Positions 14,706 to 23,006 are shown, numbered from the stretch's first letter. The stretch is 40,538 nucleotides of DNA from Caldifarciminota bacterium (GCA_023129325.1 JAGMCI010000025.1:1-40538), one strand, 5' to 3'. Made by a program: numbers and translations. The notes: generated from the sequence alone by a model not told the origin.

Positions 14706-14960
14706 CTACGGATTCTCTTCCCAAAAGTGCCTTTTTGCAAAAGCATGACCTGAACCTTGTTTCAGATAAGTTTCAAACTTCTTAGCTTTATTTTTATTCT
14801 TAAATGCTATATATACTTCCAATAGCCAAGGAGAGAGAAGCTTTGTATGTAGAGATTTACCTTTGTTATGTTCTTCTATCCGTCTTTTCAAATTATTGGT
14901 AAATCCAATATATGTCTTTGAAGTGTCTTTCTGGCTGCGAAGTAAATATATGTAATACAT
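14706..14960 (-). CDS. Small GIY-YIG nuclease (UvrC N-terminal-like)
   Basis: The 84-residue protein starts MYYIYLLRS. Motifs are Y-I-Y and T-Y-I-G-F-T for the GIY-YIG pair, the catalytic arginine in N-N-L-K-R-R-I-E-E-H-N, and the metal-binding glutamate in K-K-F-E-T-Y-L-K. The C-terminus A-F-A-K-R-H-F-W-E is typical of the stand-alone family. The domain cuts DNA in characterised relatives, but these small proteins are poorly understood. The frame to 15020 would run into tRNA-Ser and is rejected. It lies between two 61-bp direct repeats carrying the tRNA 3' end, and its ATG is within the inner repeat. Confidence 0.85.
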   Translation of the reverse strand: MYYIYLLRSQKDTSKTYIGFTNNLKRRIEEHNKGKSLHTKLLSPWLLEVYIAFKNKNKAKKFETYLKQGSGHAFAKRHFWEENP

Positions 14961-15008
14961 AAGGCTTAGTTCTGCGTAGCCTTGGCGAAGCAGAACGGAG
15001 AGGGTGGG
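14948..15008. repeat. Direct repeat, inner copy overlapping tRNA-Ser and the GIY-YIG start
   Basis: This is the partner of 14612-14672, 336 bp apart. It covers the last part of the intact tRNA-Ser, a GTTCTGC/GCAGAAC hairpin directly after the tRNA, and the first codons of the GIY-YIG gene. Confidence 0.9.
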
Positions 15009-15084
15009 ATTCGAACCCACGTTTCCGATTTCTCAGAAAAAACGATTAGCAATCGTTTGCCTTCAACCACTCGGCCACCTCTCC
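14996..15084 (-). tRNA. tRNA-Ser (anticodon GCT)
   Basis: Acceptor GGAGAGG/CCTCTCC pairs perfectly, the anticodon arm CGATT-GCT-AATCG reads GCT, and there is a long variable arm as expected for serine. The T-arm is GTGGG-TTCGAAT-CCCAC. Discriminator G; CCA is not encoded. Confidence 0.95.
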
Positions 15085-15094
15085 ATAAACAACA

Positions 15095-15149
15095 GTGAAT
15101 AGTGTTAAGTGTCCAGTGTTTTTCCCTTATCCCTATTCACTTGCCACTG
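15095..15149. repeat. Inverted array of AGTG / CACT words
   Basis: AGTGAATAGTG, TAAGTG and CAGTG on the left face ATTCACTTGCCACTG on the right around a T-run. It separates the two tRNA-Ser genes. Confidence 0.7.
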
Positions 15150-15157
15150 CCTTTCCA

Positions 15158-15241
15158 CGGAGGGCGAGGGATTCGAACCCCCAAGGGATTTCTCCCGGCG
15201 GATTTCAAGTCCGCTGCCTTACCAATTAGGACTAGCCCTCC
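15158..15241 (-). tRNA. tRNA-Ser (anticodon TGA)
   Basis: Acceptor GGAGGGC/GCCCTCC is perfect, the anticodon loop CTTGAAA reads TGA and the variable arm is GGGA-GAAA-TCCC. The D-stem is weak. Discriminator G; CCA is not encoded. Confidence 0.92.
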
Positions 15242-15253
15242 AGAATAATGCAT

Positions 15254-15415
15254 TAACCACAGATGAATCCGTCAGCTGACGGAATAGACCCAGAAACCAC
15301 GGATACAAGTGATATTAAATATCAAAAATAAAAAAGAGCCACACACTACACAGATTATGTCCATCATTTATTATGTGAACTCCGTGTTCTCTGTGGTTCA
15401 ATCTGTAGTGTATTT
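15254..15415. repeat. CACAGAT / TCTGTGG inverted array
   Basis: ACCACAGATG, ACCACGGAT and ACACAGATT on the left face CTCCGTG, TCTGTGGTT and AATCTGTAG on the right. No gene is seen from 15242 to 15704 apart from this and the next array. Confidence 0.7.
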
Positions 15416-15523
15416 TTGCATTTTGAAATGAGCGATAAAATCTTTTATAAAATTATAATATGAAAAGGAAAGATGTCAAGCAAAAAAAGAAACCACAGAG
15501 CGTAATGAGTATATTAGAGGACC

Positions 15524-15661
15524 AGAGTATCAGCAGGAAGAATATCAGGACATCAGGGTATCAGGAAAAGCCACAACTCGCCTCGCTGAAGCTTCGGCGA
15601 AGCGGGTATGAGAATAATCTGATATTCTGGTATGCTGATATTCTACTAACTGATAGTCTGA
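15524..15661. repeat. TATCAG / CTGATA inverted array around a GC palindrome
   Basis: The left arm (15524-15564) carries TATCAG, AATATCAG, CATCAG and TATCAG. The right arm (15619-15661) carries the reverse complements in matching order. The palindrome at 15577-15606 sits between them. Confidence 0.8.
15577..15606. repeat. GC palindrome of the 'CGCCTCGCT...GGCGAAGCGGG' type
   Basis: The 30 bases are nearly self-complementary around GAAGCTTC. The same sequence with two changes is nested inside the ileS insertion near 37086. Confidence 0.85.
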
Positions 15662-15704
15662 TATGCTTAACAATTATCTGTGAACTTGTAAAACGAGAGC
15701 TTTT

Positions 15705-17099
15705 CTACTCTTCTGTGCGTAAGTATTTATCAATTGAGCGAGCAGCAATCCTGCCAGCTCCCATTGCCAGGATAACAGTTGCCGCTCCTGTTGAAATATC
15801 ACCACCTGCAAATACGCCACGCTTGGAGGTCTTGCCTGTTTGTTCATCAGTTATTATGTTGCCATATTTTCCAGTTTCAAGACCAGAAGTGGTTGATGGG
15901 ACTAAGGGATTTGGTGATTGTCCTATAGCTACGACTACTGCATCTACAGGAATTTTGAAATTAGACCCTTCTATAGGAACAGGACGTCTCCTGCCAGATG
16001 CATCAGGCTCCCCTAATCTCATTTTCAGGCATTCCATCTCCTTGACCCAGCCTTTACTATCAGCATGGTATCCGACAGGAAGGGTTAAAAAGTTAAATTC
16101 AACTCCTTCTTCTTCAGCATGTTCTATCTCTTCAATTCTGGCTGGCATCTCAACTCTTGAGCGGCGATAAATAATCATTGAGTGGCGAGCCCCAAGTCTC
16201 AATGCAGTTCTGGCTGAATCCATAGCAACATTACCACCCCCAATTACAGCTACCTGCTTGCCACGCACGATTGGAGTATCGTATTCTGGAAAAAGATAAG
16301 CCCCCATTAAATTAGACCTCGTTAGATATTCATTAGCCGAATATATGCCATTATAATTCTCACCCGGTATATTCATAAACCAGGGAAGTCCAGCTCCAGT
16401 GCCAATAAAGACAGCATCAAACTCCTTAAGCAATTCATCAACTGTTTTTAATTTCCCAACTACAAATGAAAGCGTAAGTTTAGCACCCAATTTCTTGACA
16501 TAATCCACTTCCCTCATCACGATAGCTTTGGGCAGCCTGAATTCAGGAATTCCATAAATCAAGACACCGCCAGGTTTATGGAGTGCTTCAAATATGGTTA
16601 CTGAATGCCCAAGTTTAACAAGATCGCCTGCTACTGTGAGACCTGCGGGTCCAGACCCAACTACGGCAACTTTTTTATTAGTTGATTGGGGACGCTTCGG
16701 AATTTCAATTTTGCCATGCTCTGCTTCCCAATCAGCAGCAAAGCGTTCAAGCCTCCCTATAGCCACAGGTTCGCCAATTTTTGCCAAGGTACACACCTTT
16801 TCACATTGGTCTTCCTGGGGGCATACACGCCCACAAATAGCAGGTAAGATATTCTTTTCCTTTAAAATCTTTATAGATTTTAAAAAATCACCTTCTGCAA
16901 TTGCCTTTATAAATCCTGATATATCTACTTCAACAGGACAGCCTTTAACACAGGGCTTATTCTTGCATTGCAAACATCGCTTGGCTTCAAGAATAGCTTC
17001 CTCGGGCGAATAGCCAAAAGGAACTTCGTTGAAATTTTTTATCCGCTCCTTTGGAGATTGCTCACGAATAGGAGTTTTTTCAGGCGATGGCTTCCCCAT
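15705..17099 (-). CDS. gltA: NfnB/GltA-type NADPH-dependent oxidoreductase (glutamate synthase small-subunit family)
   Basis: This 464-residue protein has two N-terminal cysteine groups for [4Fe-4S] clusters (C42, C45, C50, C54 and C89, C93, C99, C103), an FAD-binding G-S-G-P-A-G at 148-153 and an NADPH-binding G-G-G-N-V-A-M-D further on. It ends with G-G-D-I-S-T-G-A-A-T-V-I-L-A-M-G-A-G-R. Because an NfnA-type partner is in the same operon, the likely product is the electron-bifurcating NADH-dependent ferredoxin:NADP oxidoreductase (NfnB/SudA) rather than a glutamate synthase; no large gltB is present. The gene is last in its operon, 68 nt after the RAM-domain gene. Confidence 0.9.
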   Translation of the reverse strand: MGKPSPEKTPIREQSPKERIKNFNEVPFGYSPEEAILEAKRCLQCKNKPCVKGCPVEVDISGFIKAIAEGDFLKSIKILKEKNILPAICGRVCPQEDQCEKVCTLAKIGEPVAIGRLERFAADWEAEHGKIEIPKRPQSTNKKVAVVGSGPAGLTVAGDLVKLGHSVTIFEALHKPGGVLIYGIPEFRLPKAIVMREVDYVKKLGAKLTLSFVVGKLKTVDELLKEFDAVFIGTGAGLPWFMNIPGENYNGIYSANEYLTRSNLMGAYLFPEYDTPIVRGKQVAVIGGGNVAMDSARTALRLGARHSMIIYRRSRVEMPARIEEIEHAEEEGVEFNFLTLPVGYHADSKGWVKEMECLKMRLGEPDASGRRRPVPIEGSNFKIPVDAVVVAIGQSPNPLVPSTTSGLETGKYGNIITDEQTGKTSKRGVFAGGDISTGAATVILAMGAGRIAARSIDKYLRTEE

Positions 17100-17167
17100 A
17101 TTAAAATTAAAAATTAAATATCAAAATGCAAAATTATGGTCAATTTTTAAAGTGAGTGTTCCCCACA

Positions 17168-17410
17168 CTAAACTTCAAAACTTATGACATTGCAGGTAAC
17201 AGTTTCCTCTATCCCTTTGATAGGACGGACTTTTTTTAAAACTATCTGGCTAATAGTATTAAAGTCTGTCCCTTGAAGCGCAGCAATAAGGTCAAAAGGA
17301 CCTGTAACAGCATCTATATGCTGTATATCCTTGAGTTTTAGAAGTTCATTATATACTTCTTTCCCTTTCCCTGCCTCTACTTTTATAAGAACATAAGCAG
17401 TAGCAATCAT
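17168..17410 (-). CDS. Stand-alone Lrp/AsnC ligand-binding (RAM) domain protein
   Basis: The 80-residue protein is just the alpha/beta RAM domain (AsnC_trans_reg): A-Y-V-L-I-K-V-E-A-G-K-G-K-E-V, then V-T-G-P-F-D-L-I-A-A-L-Q-G and a final strand. There is no DNA-binding helix-turn-helix. Such proteins form oligomers that bind amino acids or other small ligands. It overlaps the nfnA stop by 4 bp and precedes nfnB, so a metabolic sensor for the Nfn complex or its substrates is plausible but unproven. Confidence 0.88.
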   Translation of the reverse strand: MIATAYVLIKVEAGKGKEVYNELLKLKDIQHIDAVTGPFDLIAALQGTDFNTISQIVLKKVRPIKGIEETVTCNVISFEV

Positions 17411-18237
17411 ACACCCTCCTTTTTAAATTTTGCAAAAGACTCTTCTTCTTCTTTTAAATATATTGCCTGGCGTTTCATTAAAAGGTCAAAATTTACTAAA
17501 TGCCCATCAAACTCTGGTCCATCTACACAGGCAAATTTTGTCTCTCCTCCTATTTCAACTCTGCAACCACCGCACATCCCTGTTCCGTCAATCATTATTG
17601 GATTCAATGAGACAATGGTCTTAATCTCATAAGGACCTGTAACTTCAGCTACTACTTTCATCATTATTGAAGGTCCAATTGCAACAACACGGTCAATTTT
17701 CCTTCCCTCATTGATAAGTCTTTTAAGTTCATCAGAAACAAAACCCTTCTTCCCATACGAACCATCATCTGTAGTTATGTAAAGTTCATCTGAAAATTTT
17801 TTAATTTCATTCTCCAGTATTAAAAGTTCTTTATTCCTTGCTCCAAGGATGGAAATTATTCTATTTCCTTTTTTCTTTAATGCTTTTATTATAGGATAAA
17901 CAGGTGCAATCCCAACTCCTCCGCCTATACAAACAACTGTCCCAAATATCTTAATTTCCGACGGCTTACCAAGCGGACCAATGACATCGATGATTTCGTC
18001 CCCTTTTTTTAAAGTCCCAAGATAAGCAGTTGATTTACCAACTTCTTGGAATATTATGATAATAGAACCGTGTTCCTTATTAACATCAGCCACAGTCAAT
18101 GGAATTCTTTCTCCCTTTTCGTAACTTCTTATAACGACGAATTGCCCTGGTAATATTTTAGCAGCAATGAGTGGACACTCAAGCTCAAATAATTTTATTT
18201 CTGGTGTTAAGACTTCTTTTCTCAAGATGTTGTTCAT
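17407..18237 (-). CDS. nfnA: NfnA/SudB-type FAD/NAD-binding [2Fe-2S] subunit
   Basis: The 276-residue protein has the PyrK/ferredoxin-reductase layout: an FAD domain with G-Q-F-V-V-I-R, an NAD domain with C-I-G-G-G-V-G-I-A-P-V-Y-P, and the C-terminal cluster motif D-G-T-G-M-C-G-G-C-R-V...F-A-C-V-D-G-P-E-F-D-G-H. That ending is characteristic of NfnA / sulfide dehydrogenase beta subunits. It works with the GltA-like protein at 15705 to couple NADH, NADPH and ferredoxin. The start at 18237 overlaps the secA stop (ATGA); the upstream in-frame start at 18258 lies inside secA and is not needed. Confidence 0.88.
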   Translation of the reverse strand: MNNILRKEVLTPEIKLFELECPLIAAKILPGQFVVIRSYEKGERIPLTVADVNKEHGSIIIIFQEVGKSTAYLGTLKKGDEIIDVIGPLGKPSEIKIFGTVVCIGGGVGIAPVYPIIKALKKKGNRIISILGARNKELLILENEIKKFSDELYITTDDGSYGKKGFVSDELKRLINEGRKIDRVVAIGPSIMMKVVAEVTGPYEIKTIVSLNPIMIDGTGMCGGCRVEIGGETKFACVDGPEFDGHLVNFDLLMKRQAIYLKEEEESFAKFKKEGV

Positions 18238-21200
18238 TTTACAAATCTGCCACAGCAATTTTTATATTTCTTGCCTGAGCCACAAGGACAAGGGTCGTTT
18301 CTTCCTATTTTTTTGTCTCCTCTTTTATAAGTTGTTATTACTGGTCGTTCCTGAGGAACATCATAAGGTCGTCCAAGAACAGATGGACCCTGCTGAGTAG
18401 CCCCTACAGGAATTCCTGGTGCTTGAGCCATAGCAGGCTCCGGGGTAGGCTGACCCGCCTGCCGTCTGTCGGGCAGGGGAGCAGCAGAACGGGTAACATC
18501 AGGTTGAAAAGCCTTTACTTTTGTGCCAGCTGATTCGCGCTCACGCTCTTCTTTGCTTACAAATCTTAAACCAAAAAGATTCCTCACTGCTTCACGGTCT
18601 ATTATATCAAGGAGTTCTTCAAACAATCCATAAGATTCCTTTTTATATTCAACCAGTGGGTCACGCTGGGCATAACCACGAAGACCTATTCCTTCTTTTA
18701 ATGCATCAAGTTCATATAAATGGTCTTTCCAGTTTTTATCTAACACATGCAACATAACCTGACGCTCAAGGTCTCTCATCGTTTCAGAACTTATTTGTTC
18801 CTCCCTGTATTTGTAAAGACTCATAATGGCTTCCATTAGCTTATCCTCTAATTCCTCCTTTTTAATACTTGTCCTTTCTTCTTCTGATATGTTAAAAGCA
18901 AGCAGAAAAGTATCCCTAATTTCTGATAACAGGCTATCCCAGTTCCAATTTTCTGAATAGCCTTCTGTATAAGTATCCACAATTCCAGCAACCACATTGT
19001 TTATCATTTCTTTTACCTTTTCCGAAACATCTTTGCCATCCAGGATTTCATTCCTTATACTATATATTGCTTCGCGTTGTTTGTTCATTATATCATCATA
19101 TTCAAGTAAATGTTTCCTGATGTCAAAATTAAAGCGCTCAACCCTTTTTTGAGCCCCTTCTATGGCACGGGTTACAAGCTTATGCTGTATTGGCTCTCCA
19201 TCTGGAGGTCCAAAACGGCTCATTGCCCCAGCAATGCGGTCTGACCCAAATAATCTCATCAAATTATCTTCAAGTGAAAGATAAAATCTGGCAGACCCAG
19301 GGTCCCCTTGCCTGGCACATCTACCCCGAAGCTGTCTGTCAATTCGTCTTGCCTCGTGCCTCTCGGTGCCAAGTATGTGTAAACCACAAGGTGGATTAGT
19401 AAGACATTCTTTCTTTTCCGGCGAACAGCCTTCAGGTGACTTTATGCAACATTTTTCACATTTTACAACCCCTTTGCCAAGTTTTATGTCCGTTCCCCTA
19501 CCAGCCATATTTGTAGCTATAGTGACTTTGCCGGGCTGACCCGCAAGAGCAACTACTTCTGCCTCTTTTTGATGATATTTGGCATTTAATACTTGATGTG
19601 GAATCCCTTTCCGCCCAAGCATCCTGGATAAAGTCTCTGAAACATCAACTGAGACAGTGCCAACCAGAATAGGCCTGCCTGCTTTATGCATTTCTTCAAT
19701 CTCTTCCATTATTGCATCATACTTTTCCTTCTTTGTCTTATAAATAACATCATCATATTCTACTCTCCTTACTGGCTTATTCGTCGGAATTACAACTACC
19801 TCAAGCTTATAAATGTCCCAGAACTCAGATGCCTCTGTCTCGGCTGTTCCTGTCATACCAGAAAGCTTTTCATACATTCTAAAATAATTTTGGATAGTTA
19901 TAGTAGCAAGAGTCTGAGTTTCAGATTCTACCTGAACCCCTTCTTTGGCTTCAAGTGCCTGATGTAAACCATCTGAATATCGTCTACCAGGCATAAGCCG
20001 ACCAGTAAATTCATCAACAATCATTACCTTGCCCTGTTGGATAACATATTCAACATCCTTATTAAAAAGCGAAAAAGCCTTAAAGAGTTGATTTATGGCG
20101 TGGAGTTTTCCTGATTTTTCGGCATATTCTCGCTCAATTGCTTGTTTGGCGACAAATTTCTCGCGAGGTGAAAGACTGGTATCTTTATCAATTTTTGGCA
20201 ATTCTTGTGATAAGTCTGGAAGTTGGAAAAAATCAGGCTTTCCAGGTGCAAGTGCTTCCCTTCCTCGCTCTGTGATATTGACAATGTTAGATTTCTCATC
20301 AATGGTATAATAAAGCTCTTCCTGAAGTTTGTGGAGCTCGCTTTCTTCTTTCTTTAAACCCATCTTACCACTTAATTCGGCAGCCATTAGCTCTTTTTCT
20401 GTTTGCTCTATTAGTTTCAAAATATTTGGCTCTTTTTTGAGTTTCATTAATCTTCGGTTCTTTGGTGCACCTTTTGCGGCTTGAACAAGGTTTTTGCCTG
20501 CTGCTTCTTCTTTGTCTTCCTTGATTAATTTTTCAGCTTCAGCTATTTTGCTATTAATAAGTAAAGTTTGCTGACTAACAACTCGAGCAACAGTTGGCTT
20601 GAGGCGCGCATATTCACGATTTATGACCCTCTCAACCGCACCAGATATTATTAGAGGCGTTCTTGCTTCATCAATGAGGGCAGAATCAACTTCATCAACT
20701 ATGGCATAATAATGAGTTCTTTGAACCCTGTCCTCTGGCTTCCATTGCATATTATCTCTTAAGTAATCAAAACCAAATTCTTGATTAGTTCCATAAGTTA
20801 TATTGCACTTATATTGTGGTTTTCTCTCTTCAGGTGTCATTCCTGTTTGTATACAACCAACTGTTACGCCAAGAAAATTATAAATTCCTCCCATCCAATC
20901 ACGGTCACGACTGGCAAGATAATCATTTACTGTTATAAGATGACAGCCCTTGCCAGTAAGTGAATTGAGATAAAGTGGCATTGTGGCAACAAGAGTCTTG
21001 CCTTCTCCAGTCGCCATTTCAGCTATCTTGCTTTGATAAAGAACTATTGCGCCAATAAGCTGAACATCAAAGGGTACATCTTTCCATTTCCACTCATGAC
21101 CTGTGACAGTCCAGCTTTTGCCTACAAGTCTCCTGCAAACTTCCTTGACTACTGCAAAAGCTTCCGGTGAAAGTTCATCAAGAATTTGCTGTTCGGCATC

Positions 21201-21584
21201 CTCAAATCTCTCTTTTGCCTGTTTTATTTGCTCAGGAGAAGTATCAGGAGAGGACTCTAAATTCTTAAGTTCTTTTTCTAAATCTTTTGTCTTTTCTTTT
21301 ATTCTATTTTTAAATTCTTGTGTCTTTTCCTTAAGTTCATCATCAGAGATAGCACCACGCTCAGTTGATAGCTTATTCATCTCATCTATAATCTCTTGAG
21401 CTTTATTCCAATCTTGAGTTCGGGCTAAAATCTCAATGAATCTATTCTGAAAATTACGCATCTCACTGGCTTTGAGGCCACTATATTTTTCAAAGTAGTA
21501 GTTAATCTTGCCTACAATAGGCTGAAGTTTCTTGAGAGTCCTTGCATTGGCTGAGCCAAATACTTTTGTTATCACATTAGCCAT
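18234..21584 (-). CDS. secA: Preprotein translocase ATPase SecA
   Basis: At 1116 residues this is well above the usual 850-900. The motor motifs are intact: A-T-G-E-G-K-T, D-E-V-D-S, and N-M-A-G-R-G-T-D-I-K-L-G. An insertion of roughly 100 residues after I-S-G-A-V is lysine/glutamate-rich. A second insertion before G-L-H-I-L-G-T-E-R-H contains seven cysteines (C-E-K-C-C...C...C...C) and may bind metal. The C-terminus has the zinc-binding SEC-C motif C-P-C-G-S-G-K-K-Y-K-N-C-C. Residues 1036-1045 (P-L-P-D-R-R-Q-A-G-Q) are encoded by a palindromic element. SecA drives Sec export; the gene leads an operon with nfnA. Confidence 0.97.
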   Translation of the reverse strand: MANVITKVFGSANARTLKKLQPIVGKINYYFEKYSGLKASEMRNFQNRFIEILARTQDWNKAQEIIDEMNKLSTERGAISDDELKEKTQEFKNRIKEKTKDLEKELKNLESSPDTSPEQIKQAKERFEDAEQQILDELSPEAFAVVKEVCRRLVGKSWTVTGHEWKWKDVPFDVQLIGAIVLYQSKIAEMATGEGKTLVATMPLYLNSLTGKGCHLITVNDYLASRDRDWMGGIYNFLGVTVGCIQTGMTPEERKPQYKCNITYGTNQEFGFDYLRDNMQWKPEDRVQRTHYYAIVDEVDSALIDEARTPLIISGAVERVINREYARLKPTVARVVSQQTLLINSKIAEAEKLIKEDKEEAAGKNLVQAAKGAPKNRRLMKLKKEPNILKLIEQTEKELMAAELSGKMGLKKEESELHKLQEELYYTIDEKSNIVNITERGREALAPGKPDFFQLPDLSQELPKIDKDTSLSPREKFVAKQAIEREYAEKSGKLHAINQLFKAFSLFNKDVEYVIQQGKVMIVDEFTGRLMPGRRYSDGLHQALEAKEGVQVESETQTLATITIQNYFRMYEKLSGMTGTAETEASEFWDIYKLEVVVIPTNKPVRRVEYDDVIYKTKKEKYDAIMEEIEEMHKAGRPILVGTVSVDVSETLSRMLGRKGIPHQVLNAKYHQKEAEVVALAGQPGKVTIATNMAGRGTDIKLGKGVVKCEKCCIKSPEGCSPEKKECLTNPPCGLHILGTERHEARRIDRQLRGRCARQGDPGSARFYLSLEDNLMRLFGSDRIAGAMSRFGPPDGEPIQHKLVTRAIEGAQKRVERFNFDIRKHLLEYDDIMNKQREAIYSIRNEILDGKDVSEKVKEMINNVVAGIVDTYTEGYSENWNWDSLLSEIRDTFLLAFNISEEERTSIKKEELEDKLMEAIMSLYKYREEQISSETMRDLERQVMLHVLDKNWKDHLYELDALKEGIGLRGYAQRDPLVEYKKESYGLFEELLDIIDREAVRNLFGLRFVSKEERERESAGTKVKAFQPDVTRSAAPLPDRRQAGQPTPEPAMAQAPGIPVGATQQGPSVLGRPYDVPQERPVITTYKRGDKKIGRNDPCPCGSGKKYKNCCGRFVK
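18452..18478. repeat. GC palindromic element in frame inside secA
   Basis: ACCCGCCTGCC-GTCTG-TCGGGCAGG lies in the disordered linker between the helical core and the SEC-C motif. It matches the mutS and PpiD-gene copies apart from loop bases, but here the host gene reads it in the opposite orientation. Confidence 0.9.
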
Positions 21585-21593
21585 TCTATATTA

Positions 21594-21621
21594 AATATAC
21601 AAAAAATTATCTATTTGTCAA
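21594..21621 (-). promoter_or_regulatory. Promoter of the secA operon, nearly leaderless
   Basis: On the minus strand TTGACA (21621-21616), a 16-nt spacer and TATATT (21599-21594) precede the secA ATG by 9 nt. No Shine-Dalgarno site is visible. Confidence 0.7.
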
Positions 21622-21626
21622 GTTTT

Positions 21627-22682
21627 TTATCTTATGCTAATTGGAACAGGGATAAAGGTAAGAATAAATATAAGTAAGGCTATTAAACCGATAATTTTAT
21701 GCTGTAAGTCTAATGGTGTAACATCATTTAAAGGCGGAGGATGTTTGAGTTTAAGAACAATAACAATAAGTATTACCCAGAGAAGCCATCCTTGCCAGTA
21801 AATCCCAAGTCCTATCATTATCCCAATTAGGGGCCAGGCTATAAATTTAGTATTTTTACCTAATAAAGCATAAGCGATATGCCCACCATCAAGTTGTCCC
21901 AATGGCAAAAGGTTTAAAGCAGTAATAAACATACCTACCCATCCAGAAAAAGCTACTGGATGAAGAGCAAGGTCATAGCCAGGTGGTGGTGGAGCAACAA
22001 ACAATTTTGAAAGGAGATAGAAGAGAAGTGAATTTCCAAGAAATATTTGTCCCTCTCCAGGAGTAATGAGCATAATTTTTGATAGTCTTAAGCCAATAAT
22101 AGTAATTGGAATAGCAAGTATAAACCCAATAATTGGTCCAGCAGCCCCAACTTCAACTAACTCCTTTTTATTTGATATTGGAGATTTTATTCTTATAACT
22201 GCTCCAAATGTCCCAAGCGGCAAGATAGGTGGCGGGACTGGGAGAAAGTATGGCAAAGTTGCTTTTATACCCCTGAATTTACAGGCAAAGTAATGCCCAA
22301 GTTCATGTGAACCAAGTATTAAAAGGAGAGTAAAAGAAAAAGGTATGCCAGAAATTAAGGTAGAAGGATTTTTAAAAGGATTTTTACCTGACAAGAAACT
22401 TCCTGCCAAAATAGTTGTAAAAATAGTGGCAATAAGAAGCAAAAGGTTGACCCATTTTTTCTCCTCTTTTATAATAGGAGTTTTACCAATTTTAAGTTCA
22501 ATTTTATCATCACTTTTTCTCAAGACCGGAAATAAGCCAAGCTCCTTAAGTCGCTCCCTTATTGTCTTAAAAGCAACTTCCGAGTCCATAAGCAAAGTAC
22601 CACGAATTACAGGAACTCCCTTTTGGTATGAAGATTCTTCTATGCTTATACAATCAGAGACAAGCGATTCTATGTCATCCAT
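21627..22682 (-). CDS. Site-2 protease family (M50) membrane metalloprotease, EGY-like
   Basis: The 351-residue protein has a soluble N-terminal domain of about 75 residues, then six or more membrane segments. The zinc motif is H-E-L-G-H (126-130) at the end of a hydrophobic helix, and the second ligand motif is L-D-G-G-H (264-268). The P-Y-F-L-P-V-P and proline-rich loops resemble the EGY branch found in plastids and bacteria. Substrates are unknown; family members cut membrane-anchored regulators. It is followed on the same strand by secA, which has its own promoter. Confidence 0.85.
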   Translation of the reverse strand: MDDIESLVSDCISIEESSYQKGVPVIRGTLLMDSEVAFKTIRERLKELGLFPVLRKSDDKIELKIGKTPIIKEEKKWVNLLLLIATIFTTILAGSFLSGKNPFKNPSTLISGIPFSFTLLLILGSHELGHYFACKFRGIKATLPYFLPVPPPILPLGTFGAVIRIKSPISNKKELVEVGAAGPIIGFILAIPITIIGLRLSKIMLITPGEGQIFLGNSLLFYLLSKLFVAPPPPGYDLALHPVAFSGWVGMFITALNLLPLGQLDGGHIAYALLGKNTKFIAWPLIGIMIGLGIYWQGWLLWVILIVIVLKLKHPPPLNDVTPLDLQHKIIGLIALLIFILTFIPVPISIR

Positions 22683-22684
22683 TT

Positions 22685-22750
22685 TTAGCCACGGATTACA
22701 CGGATTTGATAATCTGTAAAATCATTTAAAATCAGTGCAATCTGTATTGC
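22685..22750. repeat. CACGGATT / AATCTGT array
   Basis: AGCCACGGATTACACGGATT on the left faces AATCTGT, AATCAG and AATCTGT words on the right. It lies between the site-2 protease gene and the broken GxxExxY gene. Confidence 0.65.
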
Positions 22751-22755
22751 TGGAA

Positions 22756-23006
22756 TTAATATATGATTCGTTTCCATTCTAAACTACTCCTTCCAAAATT
22801 TAACAAAAGACCAACATGAAGACCAGTTGCTTTGAGATAATTAATTATCTGTGCTTCATCCACTTCCGTTAACTTGCTTATCCCTTTTATCTCGATAAGC
22901 ACTTTCCCATCTATAATGAAATCTGCTCTGTATGTACCTTCATACTAATACCAATTATTTTGTAAGTGAGTTCTTCGTAGAGAAGTTGTCCCATTTTCTT
23001 TTCCAT
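22756..23006 (-). pseudogene. GxxExxY family protein, pseudogene with internal deletion
   Basis: The start reads M-E-K-K-M-G-Q-L-L-Y-E-E-L-T-Y-K-I-I-G-I-S-M-K-V, the family N-terminus. The reading then shifts to Y-R-A-D-F-I-I-D-G-K-V-L-I-E-I-K...L-T-E-V-D-E-A-Q-I-I-N-Y-L and ends normally with N-F-G-R-S-S-L-E-W-K-R-I-I. About 45 residues between the two, including the G-P-G-F-L-E..Y signature, are missing and the frame is broken. A CAGATAA...AATCTGTGG array lies upstream at 23027-23062. Confidence 0.85.

Noticed and set aside
14706-15020. Longer GIY-YIG frame starting at 15020
   Set aside because: Its first 20 codons would be tRNA-Ser sequence; the family start MYYIYLLRS is at 14960.
15460-16170. 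Plus-strand frame of 236 codons
   Set aside because: It runs antisense to nfnB for most of its length, and its N-terminus is made of the TATCAG array and GC palindrome.
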